In this document: positions 1-9,870 of the stretch, in pieces
How the letters are laid out: each line of letters starts with the position of its first letter
Numbering within the stretch: the stretch's first letter is position 1
Source of the DNA: Onthophagus taurus
Taxonomy: Eukaryota > Arthropoda > Insecta > Coleoptera > Scarabaeidae
Direction of reading: 5' to 3'
Length of the DNA: 64,000 bases
Assembly: GCF_036711975.1 (NCBI RefSeq)
Contig: NC_091976.1
Coordinates: 25,048,001-25,112,000, forward strand
Translations under genes and position numbers: made by a program
The notes under the pieces: generated by a model
The model's database searches: none
Told to the model about the DNA's origin: nothing
Seen by the model: the letters and a program-made list of their open reading frames with translations, nothing else

Positions 1-627
1 TTGGTTTTTCTTGTGTTAGGTATTCAGATCTTAAGTGTCTGATTAGACCGTAGTAGGTTTTGTTTGCTTTTTCCTGTCCATCGCCTCCTACCTCAGTTCA
101 CTACACCCTCTTAGCATGTGTTCCAACGTCTCAAAATCTTCTCTACACAGCCTACACCATCAACAGATACTTTGGCAGTTCCTCTGTCACTATCTCCCTT
201 CCTGTATCTGTGACTTTCTTTCCTCTCTCTGTATTTCTCTGTCCCTATTCCTCAGTTCTCCGACTCCTCTATTGTCGAACTAGTTAATATCCCACTCTCC
301 TATAATATCCTTCTCTATCTCCCCGTCCATATATCAACTTCCTCTTCTTGATTTCCCTCCAGCACTTTCCCAGAATCCTACAATGCGGTCTTCCTTCTAT
401 CCTTTCCTCGTACTTCACTGCTCTTCTCTCTTACTGCATCTACCTTAACCTCCTCCCGCACAACATACTCTGGAGTCTCTCTCGCCAACCCTAGTATTCA
501 TCTCTAATACATTGTTTGCACATCCTCCAGCAATCCTTGTTGTCTTTATCCCTATACTTATGCCGTAAATCATTGCGCTCCTCACCAAGCCCTCAAACAT
601 AACCCTTCTTTTTCCCACATCCCACAT
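1..627 (-). pseudogene. Decayed non-LTR retrotransposon (LINE), C-terminal end of ORF2
   Basis: Read on the minus strand this stretch gives pieces typical of the C-terminal end of an insect LINE polyprotein. GLVRSAMIYG near 560-590 matches the post-RT 'LVRSVLLYGAEIW' type block. ETPEYVVREE is readable around 460-490 and EHMLRGC around 100-120. The pieces are in different frames and carry stops, so the copy is dead. The family (R1/jockey-like, with a C-terminal tail common in ant and beetle elements) is named from recalled motif similarity only. It continues off the left edge. The CT-rich plus strand contains open frames that are shadows of this element. Confidence 0.6.
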
Positions 628-779
628 CTTTTTCTCAAAAATTCTTGGGGCGTTTTTGAGGTGATTGGGGCGAAGAGCCGAGGGTGTGGAGATGGGGGAG
701 AAGGGTAGAGGGTTTTGGGTGTATACATGTATTGTAAAATATTAAAAATTATAAACAATAAACGCTTACTGTTATTAGT
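628..779 (+). repeat. Short LINE 3'-tail-like segment
   Basis: A G-rich stretch (650-710) is followed by an AT-rich run with AATAAA at about 758-763, resembling the 3' end of a plus-strand LINE. It lies between two minus-strand LINE pieces. There is no coding content. Assignment is weak. Confidence 0.25.
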
Positions 780-1300
780 AAAGTTTTGGTTTTGTTTGCT
801 TCTTTTTACTTCATCGCAGATGTTGTCATCTGCATTAAGAAGTGAACCCAGATATACAAATTATTTCACATCCAAGATGTTGTAGTTTTCGATTGTTAGG
901 TTTTGCGATTGTCTTGGGCTATTGGTGTGCATGTATTTTGTCGTTGTTGGGTTCATTCTTAAACTACTCAGTTTGTGTTGCTCTATATATAAGGTTGTGG
1001 TTTAAGAATGAACCCAACAAAGACAAAATACATGCAAGAGTGTACAGGACTCTTGCTCATGATTGAGCCCCTTATGTTTATATCTGCTTTTCTTATAACT
1101 TTTTCAAGGATCATGTTGAAAAGTATGCATGACAATGCATTTCACTGTCGTAGATCTTCCAACTTTAAAATGTTGTGTTGTCTCTTTTTGAATTCTCACT
1201 GTGCTTTCCAACCTCAGTGTCTCCCTTGTTAGTGAGACAATCTCTTGATATCCTATAGTAAGCGCTTTCAAAGCAGATTTTAACACTATTTAACACAATT
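780..1300 (-). pseudogene. Decayed LINE reverse transcriptase fragment with internal fold-back
   Basis: Minus-strand translation of about 1290-1040 reads through the RT palm blocks that surround the 'GLRQGDALS..LFN..LEK.IR' motif; here the degraded text includes VRIQKETTQHFKVG and LEKVIRKADINIRG. The downstream block, minus strand 966-790, reads MNPTTTKYM and then FVYLGSLLNADDNICDEVK, the usual 'N..KTKYM..FVYLGSLL' region. The YADD segment that should lie between is missing and replaced by an inverted copy of the KTKYM block. There are in-frame stops. It is a fossil; the exact LINE clade is not determined. Confidence 0.65.
929..1035. repeat. 36-nt inverted repeat inside the LINE fossil
   Basis: Bases 929-964 and 1000-1035 are reverse complements over 36 nt with one mismatch, separated by 35 nt. 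Both arms encode the LINE MNPTxTKYM block in opposite orientation. A further short hairpin (GCAAGAGT / ACTCTTGC) follows at 1033-1055. Confidence 0.85.
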
Positions 1301-2117
1301 TTCGTTATACTACACTAAATCACTAGAATTAAGTCGATTATTTCTCATAAGAACTGATTTTTTCAATCGAAATGCGTATTAAATAGTAGAAATTGAGAAA
1401 AAAAGTGATAAATCAGAAAAATTAAAATACAAAAAGTGACATAGTTGATTACACAGTTGATTGGTCATTGCCAACCTCAAAAAATAAAAATAACTGAGGT
1501 TATTTCAGTGAATAGAATTGTTTATAACAATTTGTTTAAAAAACTTTGTTTATAGAAAAATGGATTAATTTAAATAAAATAAGTAAATAAAAATTGGCTT
1601 GTTTTAAAATCTTTATTTAGTATTATCAACTTATGTTGTAGTGAAATTTGGGTTGCATACATTCGAGTTAATTGAAGATTTTAGATTAATGTTAATAAAT
1701 TTGTATAATTCAAACATTCTCAGCAACAAAATTAATGATACATCTCAGATATTTCTTTTTTTTCCATTTAATAAAATTATAAAAGAATTTGTATTTCACT
1801 CTCTTATTATTAAAAAAATAATTTTATTGATAAAAAATTAAAAAAAAACTTAAAGTACGTTAATAAAGCTTTAGTAAATTAAATTTAGTGTTTAAAAACA
1901 GTTTTCTCATTCATTATTGTGGTCTCATTGATTCCCTCCCACCCAAACTACTAGAAGAGGAGTGGTTGAAGAGGATTGGTTCCTCCTCTACTCTTTTACA
2001 GGTATAAGTTCGAACCCGTTATATTTTTGAGTTTAGTCTGCAAATGTCTTTGCTTTTGACACCACATAGTTCTCAAAAAAACCATCCCAAAGTGTGATCG
2101 AAGTTTACGTATTAAAC
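1301..2117. other. AT-rich intergenic and upstream region of bZIP gene 1
   Basis: There is no credible gene. The stretch is strongly AT-rich to about 1900; the 1920-2117 part is less so and would hold the promoter and leader of the bZIP gene that starts at 2118. I see no clear TATA box. Confidence 0.5.
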
Positions 2118-2774
2118 ATGGAGTATTTTGGATACAACCCCAACATTTTTGCAATCAAACAAGATTTACCATTAAATTTGGCCTCGAAAAAAGAAGCAAT
2201 TCGTTATCATCCCTACGAAAACGTTTATTCCCAAGAATGTTTTCAAGAAATAAGTGTTAAAAAATCTCCGAGTTATACCTCAGATTCCGAAAGCTTCGTT
2301 TCGTCTTCATCTCACGAACGATTAAGTTTATCGCCACTTAATAATGGATTGGATATTGATTATCAACGTTTTCGTGAAGAACATTTATCTAAGTTACCTC
2401 AAAAAATCATTTCTAATCACAACATGAGAAGAATTGGTCAATCGATCGGTCATCATCATCAACAAATCGATCCGAGCTATAAAGAAAAACGAGAAAAGAA
2501 TAATTTAGCCGCGAAAAAATCGAGGGATGCCAGAAAACTACGCGAAGATGAGATGGTCCTGAGATGTGCTTTCTTAGAAAGTGAACTCATGAAATCATCG
2601 TTGACAAGAAAACAACACAAGATTTGTATCGAAGAAGAAAATGAAACTTTAAAGAAATTGGACCTTGTTATTTCGCAACAAACCGAATCGATTAATGAGT
2701 TTCAAAAATTAATTTTCCAATTAAAATCGAATAATAATAATTATGGGAGCCATAGTAGTGGGTTATCGATTTAA
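2118..2774 (+). CDS. bZIP transcription factor, giant/PAR family (paralogue 1)
   Basis: The gene encodes a 218-residue intronless nuclear bZIP protein, likely a sequence-specific repressor or activator. The basic region is at about residues 121-145, with [20 protein letters not shown] holding the N-x-A-A-x-S-R DNA-contact pattern. A leucine-zipper coiled coil follows from about 152, with an extended Gln/Asn-rich C-terminus. Near the N-terminus PLNLA (18-22) is a decayed form of the PLDLS (CtBP-binding) motif seen in its paralogue at 16607. A Y..FR....L.KL....SN.NMRR block precedes the basic region in this protein and in that paralogue. The ATG at 2118 is chosen because MEYFGYN aligns with MYFYGGE of the paralogue; the frame upstream starts only with GTG. 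AATAAA lies at 2938-2943. Its sister is the 16607 gene rather than the 5786 gene. Orthology to Drosophila giant itself is not proven. Confidence 0.85.
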   Translation: MEYFGYNPNIFAIKQDLPLNLASKKEAIRYHPYENVYSQECFQEISVKKSPSYTSDSESFVSSSSHERLSLSPLNNGLDIDYQRFREEHLSKLPQKIISNHNMRRIGQSIGHHHQQIDPSYKEKREKNNLAAKKSRDARKLREDEMVLRCAFLESELMKSSLTRKQHKICIEEENETLKKLDLVISQQTESINEFQKLIFQLKSNNNNYGSHSSGLSI

Positions 2775-3052
2775 AAACGTTCTATTTTAGTTAAATGTTA
2801 TTGTATTTATTTGATGATTTATAATTTATTTCGAAGAAAATTTTATTTTCTTTAGTCTGAGTTTTTGTGATCTTTAGTTTGTAATTTTTAACGATTAAGA
2901 TTTAGGGTTAATGTTATTTATGTATTTGAAGAGTGTTAATAAATCGTATTGAAAAATATCTTTATGTTTTACTACATTTTCTTAGAATTTACACAAATTT
3001 ATTAATTTTCTTGAGGTTGTGGAGCTTTATTCTTGCATTTTCGTGCTTATCA
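2775..3052 (+). other. 3' UTR of bZIP gene 1 and spacer to tRNA
   Basis: An AT-rich 3' UTR runs to the AATAAA at 2938-2943, followed by an AT-rich spacer of about 100 bp before the tRNA. Nothing else is visible. Confidence 0.55.
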
Positions 3053-3125
3053 GCCCGGCTAGCTCAGTCGGTAGAGCATGAGACTCTTAATCTCAGGGTC
3101 GTGGGTTCGAGCCCCACGTTGGGCG
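3053..3125 (+). tRNA. tRNA-Lys (anticodon CTT)
   Basis: A 73-nt cloverleaf. The acceptor stem pairs GCCCGGC with the 3' end around 3117-3125 (including a G-T type pair). The D-loop contains AGCTCAGTCGGTAGAGC (A box). The anticodon arm TGAGA-CTCTTAA-TCTCA has anticodon CTT at 3086-3088, decoding AAG (Lys). The T arm GTGGG-TTCGAGC-CCCAC holds the B box GGTTCGAGCCC. A TTTT run at 3132-3135 can stop Pol III. CCA is not encoded, as expected for eukaryotes. It appears to be a functional gene. A copy of its 3' flank, without the tRNA, lies inverted at 6880-7005. Confidence 0.96.
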
Positions 3126-3250
3126 TTAACGTTTTGCGTTTAACAAAAATTATTTTGTATTGTTAAAGAAATGTTAATGCACGTGTCGAAAAATCTTTTT
3201 TATTGTATAACCTGAAACAAAGACGTAAATGTTTCTTCGATAATAAAGTA
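3126..3250 (+). repeat. tRNA 3' flank, duplicated in inverted orientation at 6880-7005
   Basis: The sequence from just after the tRNA to about 3245 matches the reverse complement of about 6885-7005. Shared landmarks are ATTGTTAAAGAAATGTTAA, GCACGTG, TTTTTTATTGTA, and the block ending TTCTTCGATAATAAAGTAG. It then runs into the interspersed 'AGATCCAGTATGCAATGG' family, which also occurs at about 9765-9820. Confidence 0.7.
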
Positions 3251-3455
3251 GTAGAAGTTACATACAGCATACGTGGCATTTAGATCCAGTATGCAATGGT
3301 TGATTCTGATTGAGTCTTTATTTACTCGTATTTACTCTTAGTAACTTAGTTTTGCACAATGGGCCAATTTTAAACCTAAATTATAAACCAATAACTAGAT
3401 CCTGGAATTATCCATTATATACTAGATTTAATTGCCAGGTATATATGCCATCTGG
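3251..3455. repeat. Interspersed 'GATACTGGAATC'-type repeat, LINE target site
   Basis: AGAAGTTACATACAGCATAC (3250-3269) and the following bases match about 9768-9820 in direct orientation. The repeat continues to 3455, where a LINE is inserted, and resumes at 4687. It is non-coding. Confidence 0.6.
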
Positions 3456-4686
3456 CAGCTAATCACAGGCGCTATGAGATCTACACCTACGATTGCAATG
3501 GAGACTATGTTAAACGTGCTGCCCCTAGATATTTTTATCAGGGAGGTGGCCGTGATGGCATTGCTTCGGTTGCGATCAGTAAATGAAAAGCAGGTTGTTA
3601 AAATGGGAATAGTCCGGAGCAAGCTCTGGAGTGAGGCTGTTAGTAAACAACCCCTCCTTAAAGCTCGCACAGACTACATTACACCTACTTTCTTAGGCAA
3701 GCCACACTTTGGCATTGAAACGATACCCCAGAGCAACTCAAGCTCGGGCAAAACGCTGACCATCTACACTGATGGATCAAAGAAGGCTGGAGGTTCCGGA
3801 GCGGGAATCTTCTCGCACGATCTCCAGCTGCACCTTTCCACTTCGTTAGGATCGTATTGCACGACTGCTCAAGCCGAATTAATTGCTATAAACATAGCAG
3901 CCGATGCGATTATCGACTCCAAAAAAGTCGGCAGAAACGTTGTAATCTGTACTGATAGCAGACAGGCTATGCTGGCGGTTGGCAGGCATCATACTGCATC
4001 ATCGTTGGTGAAGTCCTGTCGGCAATCACTCGAAGAGGCAAACGTATATAACAACGTCACGATAAAATGGCGAAAAGGACACATCGGAATTAAAGGACAT
4101 GATCATGCGGACAGGTTGGCGAAACGGGCGGCTAACAAGTCACCGATCTCCCCTGAACCGTTTGTACCACTAGCTGTTAATACAGCATCAAAACTGATAA
4201 ACTCCATCTCCCACCGAGCTTTTTGCGATAGATGGGATGGGACAGCAGTAGGTGCCTTTGCTAAGAAAACTCTGCTCTACCCTGACCGGAAGACATCCAC
4301 TCAGTTTCTGGGAAAATCGAAAAGTGACTTGAGGCTTCTCACCCACTTCCTGACCGGACACTGCAGGTTACGTAAGCACATGTTTTACATGAAGCTGGCG
4401 AATACACCCCTCTGTAGAGGGTGTGAAATGGAAGACGAGACGGTAAGTCATATTGTTTGTGACTGTCCAAACCTCGTGTACTTAAGGGAATCTATTTTCG
4501 GAGTACCATGGCTCCAAATTTCGGATATAAGGAACATACCTTTCTGTTCTATATTAACGTTCACGAAAAGATTGGGCTGGTTTTCTGACCCTTGAATGAA
4601 CAGTAAATTGTGGGGACGTACAAAGGGTCCGCTGGGGCCTAAGTGCTGTGAGTAACTCACCCCCACGTGAAACTACATACATATAC
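3456..4686 (+). mobile_element. 5'-truncated LINE with RNase H domain and zinc-binding tail
   Basis: Coding sequence in one frame from 3456 to the stop at 4593-4595 gives the C-terminal ~380 residues of a LINE ORF2 (I/jockey-like, RNase H-bearing). It starts in the GAMRSTPT..L..PLDIFIREVA linker after RT. RNase H follows with YTDGSK (Asp codon 3771), AQAELIAI (Glu), CTDSRQA (Asp) and HADRLAKRA (Asp), so all four catalytic acidic residues are present. After that come TGHCRLRKH and a CRGC...H..C.C zinc motif. A 90-nt 3' UTR ends in a TACATACATATA-like tail. An 11-bp target duplication ATGCCATCTGG flanks it (3445-3455 and 4687-4697). The EN and RT domains are missing, so it cannot act alone. Confidence 0.9.
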
Positions 4687-5190
4687 ATGCCATCTGGATA
4701 CTGGAACCAATTCCTATACTACAGTTCTTACCTCCATGGAACCTGCATTTATGTTTTCTATATTGAAACCAGTCATTCCATAATGACTTAGATGCAGTAT
4801 CCATATACTGCATCTAATACGTAGATACTAGCATCTACACTATATACTGGAATCATCCGCTAGATACTGTATCTAATTACTATGTACACTCAATATAATT
4901 TCTAGGTACTGAAGTCAACCACTGCAGTCAGTAACTTTGTTACTTACACTCCAACATCTTTCAATAATCCTTGGCTAACATCTGGATACTGGAACCAATT
5001 CCTATACTGCAGTTCTTACCTCCATGGAAATTGCATTTATGTTTTCTATATTGAAACCATTCACTATGGATACTGCATCTGATAAGTAGATACTAGAATC
5101 TACTCTAAATACTGGAATTTACACTCAATATAATTTCTAGGTACTGAAGTCAACCTACATCTTTCAATAATCTTTGGCTCAGAGATGTGT
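4687..5190. repeat. Two direct copies of interspersed repeat
   Basis: About 4690-4920 and 4978-5155 are direct copies: both run CATCTGGATACTGGAACC, then CAGTTCTTACCTCCATGGAA, then GTTTTCTATATTGAAACC, and end near TTTCTAGGTACTGAAGTCAA. A third copy lies inverted at about 7395-7570. It is non-coding, probably a DNA-transposon derivative; the family is unknown. Confidence 0.75.
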
Positions 5191-5785
5191 TAATAATTTC
5201 TATAAATATATGTACTTCTATCTAATTTAGGTTACTTTTATCTACCAACTCTGCAAACACAAAGATATCAAAAAGCTTCCAAATGAATAATAAAATTTAC
5301 CAGAAAAAGTAGAGAGACTAAGAGATTAATGATTTTATAAATTTTAGATACTCAACCCCGTAAAATCACCGTAAAACACCGTAAAATTTAAAACATTGAC
5401 TTTGCTCATTAACGAAACATGATGAACGATGAAGAAAACTGTTAACGGTGTGGCATTTCTTTTCTAAATCTTCTTCGAAGGTAACAAGTTGCAAGTTTAC
5501 GTTTAACTCTTTTGTTGTCAACTCTTCTTTAAGCCTTTCCTTCGTTTGCGAATACTGACCCTTTAACTACCTGTTTCCATTTTTCCTTTGTGCAAATAAA
5601 CGGAGTAAATTTTAAATTTTATTTATTTAACTTTATTCTTAAAACCTAAAATTTTTCCTTAACGGTAATCACAATTTACGATAAGATATAAAAAAAATGT
5701 AAATTCAAAAACTTTTAAGCGATAATAAACATGCAAAAAGCATGCATCATCTAAAAAAAATTCCGAGATAATAATAAAGAAATAA
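5191..5785. other. Spacer and 3' UTR of giant-like gene
   Basis: No gene. On the minus strand it is the 3' side of the 5786 bZIP gene. TTTATT (reverse AATAAA) occurs at about 5618-5629, giving a 3' UTR of roughly 160 nt. Confidence 0.5.
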
Positions 5786-6310
5786 TTAACACTTTAATTT
5801 TAGTAATTCTTTCTTTAAATCGTTCACTTCGCAACTTAACTTCCAATTTTGTTGTTCTAAAAACGCACACCTAATCGCGATTTCATCTTCTTTGGCTCTT
5901 CGCGCGTCCCTCGATCTCTTCGCGGCTTCGTTATTTTTTCTCCGTTTTTCCAAATAAATTGGGTCGTCATCACCGGAACCGTTTTTGCTGTGATTATTTC
6001 GTTTCATGTTTTTATTGGTGTAGTTCATCTGTGCTTCGCCCATCATCCCCTTTCGAAATTCAACGTACTCTTGAGATGAATAAACACTTCCTAGGTAAAT
6101 CGCCAAAGAGGACGCCGAAGTAATCGAAAATGAATCCTTTTTATACGCTTTAAACGGCCGTGTTAATTTTGATGATATAATTGATGGTGAGATATCGATT
6201 GTGGAAGATGATGGTTGTTGTAAAGATGATTCTTCGTTGATTGTTGCTTTATTTTTTGGGGTGTATTTGGAAATACTTAGATCTAAAATTGAGTCTTCGG
6301 GTTCTTTCAT
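5786..6310 (-). CDS. gt: bZIP transcription factor, giant-like (paralogue 2)
   Basis: A 174-residue intronless protein and the most canonical bZIP of the three. The basic region [20 protein letters not shown] is at 121-140, and a perfect heptad zipper follows with L151, L158, L165 and L172. It stops right after the zipper, as giant proteins do. Upstream, [10 protein letters not shown] (51-60) and YVEFRKGMM...NMKRN are blocks shared with the 16607 paralogue. ILDLSISK (8-15) resembles a CtBP-binding PxDLS motif. In flies giant is a gap-gene repressor of trunk segmentation; such a role here is inferred from family. The symbol is offered because of the domain pattern and the nearby tko gene (giant and tko are neighbours in Drosophila). 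It is much shorter than the Drosophila protein. The ATG follows an A-rich leader. Confidence 0.85.
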   Translation of the reverse strand: MKEPEDSILDLSISKYTPKNKATINEESSLQQPSSSTIDISPSIISSKLTRPFKAYKKDSFSITSASSLAIYLGSVYSSQEYVEFRKGMMGEAQMNYTNKNMKRNNHSKNGSGDDDPIYLEKRRKNNEAAKRSRDARRAKEDEIAIRCAFLEQQNWKLSCEVNDLKKELLKLKC

Positions 6311-6879
6311 TTTTTTTAAATTTTGTGTTATGGTTAGGTTCGAGGTTCGAATTGAACTGTTCGTTACTTTTGATTGCGCATATTCAACTTGGAAGTGGGC
6401 TAATCTAAGTTGTGCTTTATGTACGTGCTAAATAGATTATCATTAAATTTTCCATATAAATCAGTTCAAATTTAGTTGTTGGTAATCAAGTGATTTTAAG
6501 AAAAAATTAATTAGTTAATCGAGTTAATTTTTTTTCTTAGAAATGTTATGTAAATCAATATCGCGTTTTCTTTGGGAATTTGCAACAAAATTTGTTTAAA
6601 AAAAAATAGGTAGCGAAATGTCGTTAACTAAAAAGTGGATCGTAAATTTTAAATTTTGGCTACCGCTTCCAAAAAACCCATATTATACGACCCTTAGTCA
6701 TAAATCGACAGTAAACAGGTAGCCCGTAGACTGTTTTTTATGGTTTTATTGGGGCAATTGATTTCGCCAACAAGTTACCTTCTAAAAAAAATCGCACAAT
6801 GTATAGTTTTTTTTTTCTCTTTTTAGAAGCAGTCATTATAAAGGGGCTCCGCTACCCTTGCGAAATATTTACGGTTTTA
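6311..6879. other. Upstream region of the giant-like gene
   Basis: No coding content. Homopolymer-rich sequence. Any promoter for the minus-strand bZIP gene at 5786-6310 must lie here, but I cannot point to a TATA box. Confidence 0.45.
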
Positions 6880-7020
6880 CCTACTTTATTATCGAAGAAA
6901 CCATTTACATCTTTGTTTCAGAGTGTACAATAAAAAAAAACTTTCGGCACGTGCTTTAACATTTCTTTAACAATGCAAAATGATTTTTGTTTTAGATCTG
7001 TTTCAAATCATTTTGTAATG
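6880..7020 (-). repeat. Inverted copy of the tRNA-Lys 3' flank
   Basis: The reverse complement matches 3126-3250. The match stops where the tRNA body would begin, so there is no tRNA here. Confidence 0.7.
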
Positions 7021-7189
7021 GAATTATGCACCGAATCGGGGTTGTAATCGTTATAGAAACTGCGTGTAACTTTTCCATACCGCAAGAAGTCGTATGGAAT
7101 CTACCATTAGCAACTATGTAGGTACTAGAATTATACGCTAGAATTCTGGAATCATTCATTGGATATTGTACTTAATTATTATATTTATA

Positions 7190-7740
7190 TACTGTGTCTC
7201 TAGCATTTTGATACTGGAAGCAAGCAGTAAATATTAGTACTAATCACCGTGCAAACTTTATACAAGTTTTGCATAGTGAAACCAGGGTCCATAGATAATC
7301 AAGACTTTATTAATCTCTTAGTCTCTGGGCTTTTCTGTAAATTTTATTATAAATTATGATAGAAGTATATTTATTTATATTTATATTGAGTGTACTTAGT
7401 ATCTTAGTATACAGTATCTAGTATCTATGATTCCAGTATTTAGGGTAGATTCTAGTATCTACTTATCAGATGCAGTATCCAAAGTGAATGGTTTCAATAT
7501 AGAAAACATAAATGCAGGTTCTATGGAGGTAAGAACTGCAGTATAGAAATTGCTTCCAGTATCCAGAAGTTAAATACAGTATACATAGCATTTATGGAAG
7601 ATTCCAGTCTAGTTAATGTTTCCAGTTGTTGTGTCTTTATTATCTATGGGCATTGGTTTTATTGTGCAAAACTTAGATAAAGTTTGCACGGTGATTAGTA
7701 CTAACATTTACTGCTTGTTTCCAGTATCTAACTGCTAGAC
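7190..7740. repeat. Fold-back repeat, arms ~110 bp
   Basis: Bases ~7205-7330 and the reverse complement of ~7605-7735 match closely: both contain AAGCAGTAAAT, TTAGTACTAATCACCGTGCA, AACTTTAT, AGTTTTGCA and CCATAGATAAT. The spacer holds an inverted copy of the 4981-5130 repeat (GGTTTCAATATAGAAAACAT at about 7480-7500). Confidence 0.8.
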
Positions 7741-9640
7741 TAGTTTTCATAAACAACTATTCCAGGAATTTTTAATCTTTCATCTTTTTCCACATTTTTG
7801 TATTAACCGAAAATGTTAGTTTTATTTCAATATCATTTTTCTCCAAATTTTTCAAATACAACCCAACGACTGTTATATATCAATCGAAAGAGAAATCTTT
7901 GCAGTTTAATTAGAGATAAATCTTATTTCTTAGTTTTCAGAAACAACGGTTTCACGAATTTTTAAACTTTAATTTTTTTCGAAATTTTTGTATTAAGCGA
8001 AAATGTTAGTTTTATTTCAATATACTTTTTCTCAAAATTTTTCAAATACAACCCAACGACTGTTATATATCAATCGAAAGAGAAATCTTTGCACTTTAAT
8101 TAGAGATAAATCTCATTTCTTAGTTATCATAAACAACTCTTCTAGGAATTTTTAAACTTTCATCTTTTTTGACATTTTTGTATTAACCGAAAATGTTAGT
8201 TTTGTTTCAATATTATTTTTCTCAAAATTTTTCAAATACAACCCAACGACTGTTATATATCAATTGAAAGAGAAATCTTTGCACTTTAATTAGAGATAAA
8301 TCTCATTTCTTAGTTTTCAGAAACAACGATAACACGAATTTTTAAACTTCCATTATTTTCGACATTTTTGTATTAAGTGAAAATGTTAGTTTTATTTCAA
8401 TATCATTTTTCTCAAAATTTTTCAAATACAACCCAACGACTGTTATATATCAATTGATAGAGAAATCTTTGCACTTTAATTAGAGATAAATCTCATTTCT
8501 TAGTTTTCAGAAACAACGCTACGAAAAATTTTTAAATTTTCTTCTTTTTCGAGGTTTTAGTATTAACCGTAAATGTTAGTTTTATTTCAATATCAATTTT
8601 CTCCAAATTTTTCAAATACAACCCAACGATTGTTATATATCAATCGAAAGAGAAATCTTTGAGCCTTAATTAAAGATTAATCTCATTTCTTAGTTTCCAG
8701 AAACAACGCTACCACGAATTTTTAAAGTTTCATTTTTTTCGAAATTTTTATATTAAGCGAAAATGTTAGTTTTATTTCAATATCATTTTTTTCCAAAATT
8801 TTTAAATACAACCCAACGATTGTTATATATCAATCAAAAGAGAAATCTTTGCACTTTAATTAGAGATAAATCTCATTTCTTAGTTTTCAGAAACAACGCA
8901 ACGAAAAATTTTTAAATTTTCTTCTTTTTCGAGGTTTTTGTATTAACCGAAAATGTTAGTTTTATTTCAATATCAATTTTCTCCAAATTTTTCAAATATA
9001 ACCCAACGACTGTTATATATCAATTGAAAGAGAAATCTTTGTACTTTAATTAGAGATAAATCTCATTTCTTAGTTTTCAGAAACAACGCTACGACAAATT
9101 TTTAAACTTTCATTATTTTCGACATTTTTGTCTTAAGCGAAAATGTTAGTTTTGTTTCAATATCATTTTTCTAAAAATTTTTTAAATATAACCCAACGAT
9201 TGTTATATATCAATCGAAAGAGAAATCTTTGAGCCTTAATTAAAGATTAAACTCATTTCTTAGTTTTTAGAAACAACGATAACACGAATTTTTAAACTTC
9301 CATTATTTTCGACATTTTTGTATTAAGTGAAAATGTTAGTTTTATTTCAATATCATTTTTCTCCAAATTTTTTAAATACAACCCAACGACTGTTATATAT
9401 CAATTGAAAGAGAAATCTTTGTACTTTAATTAGAGATAAATCTCATTTCTTAGTTTTCAGAAACAATGCTACGACAAATTTTTAAACTTTCATTATTTTC
9501 GACATTTTTGTATTAAGTGAAAATGTTAGTTTTATTTCAATATCATTTTTCTCCAAATTTTTTAAATACAACCCAACGATTGTTATATACCAATCGAAAG
9601 AGAAATCTTCGAACTTTAATTAGAGATAAATCTCATTTCT
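7741..9640. repeat. 190-bp tandem repeat, ten head-to-tail copies
   Basis: The string ACCCAACGA(C/T) recurs at 7861, 8051, 8241, 8431, 8621, 8811, 9001, 9191, 9381 and 9571, exactly 190 bp apart each time. Each unit carries AAATGTTAGTTTTATTTCAA, TGTTATATATCAAT and TTAGAGATAAATCT. There are point changes but no length change. Variants recur in patterns: the GCTACGAAAAA/GCAACGAAAAA type in units starting near 8501 and 8881, the GATAACACGAA type near 8311 and 9261. This points to amplification in multi-unit blocks. The array stops sharply at 9641-9650. No conserved reading frame. Confidence 0.95.
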
Positions 9641-9685
9641 CAGTTTCCATAGCGATTACAACCCTGATTAAGTGCTTAATTTCAG

Positions 9686-9870
9686 TATACAATGATTGAT
9701 TCCAGTATCTAGTGGATGATTCCAATATCTAATTCTTGGGTTTAGTATCAATTGGTGTCATTATTCAGAAGTTACATACAGTATGCATGGCAATTAGATC
9801 TAGTATATCTAGTATACAATGGATAATATCAGTATCTAGTTATTGGGGCTGGTTTTAGTATGCAAAAAAT
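9686..9870. repeat. Interspersed repeat, same family as 3250-3300
   Basis: AGAAGTTACATACAGTATGC at about 9768 and the 'TCCAGTATCTAG' text repeat the family seen at 3250 and 4700-5150. Confidence 0.6.

Larger units (their letters stand above)
7021..9685. mobile_element. Putative non-autonomous element: inverted ends around a 190-bp tandem array
   Basis: The left segment at about 7028-7067 (GCACCGAATCGGGGTTGTAATCG and on to GAAACTG) is an imperfect inverted copy of the right segment at about 9641-9685 (CAGTTTCCATAGCGATTACA and on to GCTTAATTTC). Between them are a fold-back repeat (7190-7740) and ten 190-bp units. Such a structure fits a transposon that has captured or amplified a tandem repeat. 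No transposase is present. The element boundaries are my inference. Confidence 0.45.

Noticed and set aside
60-287. 75-codon plus-strand open frame at the left end
   Set aside because: It is the antisense of a recognisable LINE C-terminal fragment; the CT-rich composition keeps it open.
6880-7080. Second tRNA gene next to the inverted flank copy
   Set aside because: Only the flank is duplicated; no cloverleaf or A/B box is present.
7741-9640. CRISPR-like array
   Set aside because: Units of 190 bp are contiguous without spacers, in a eukaryotic genome; it is a tandem repeat.
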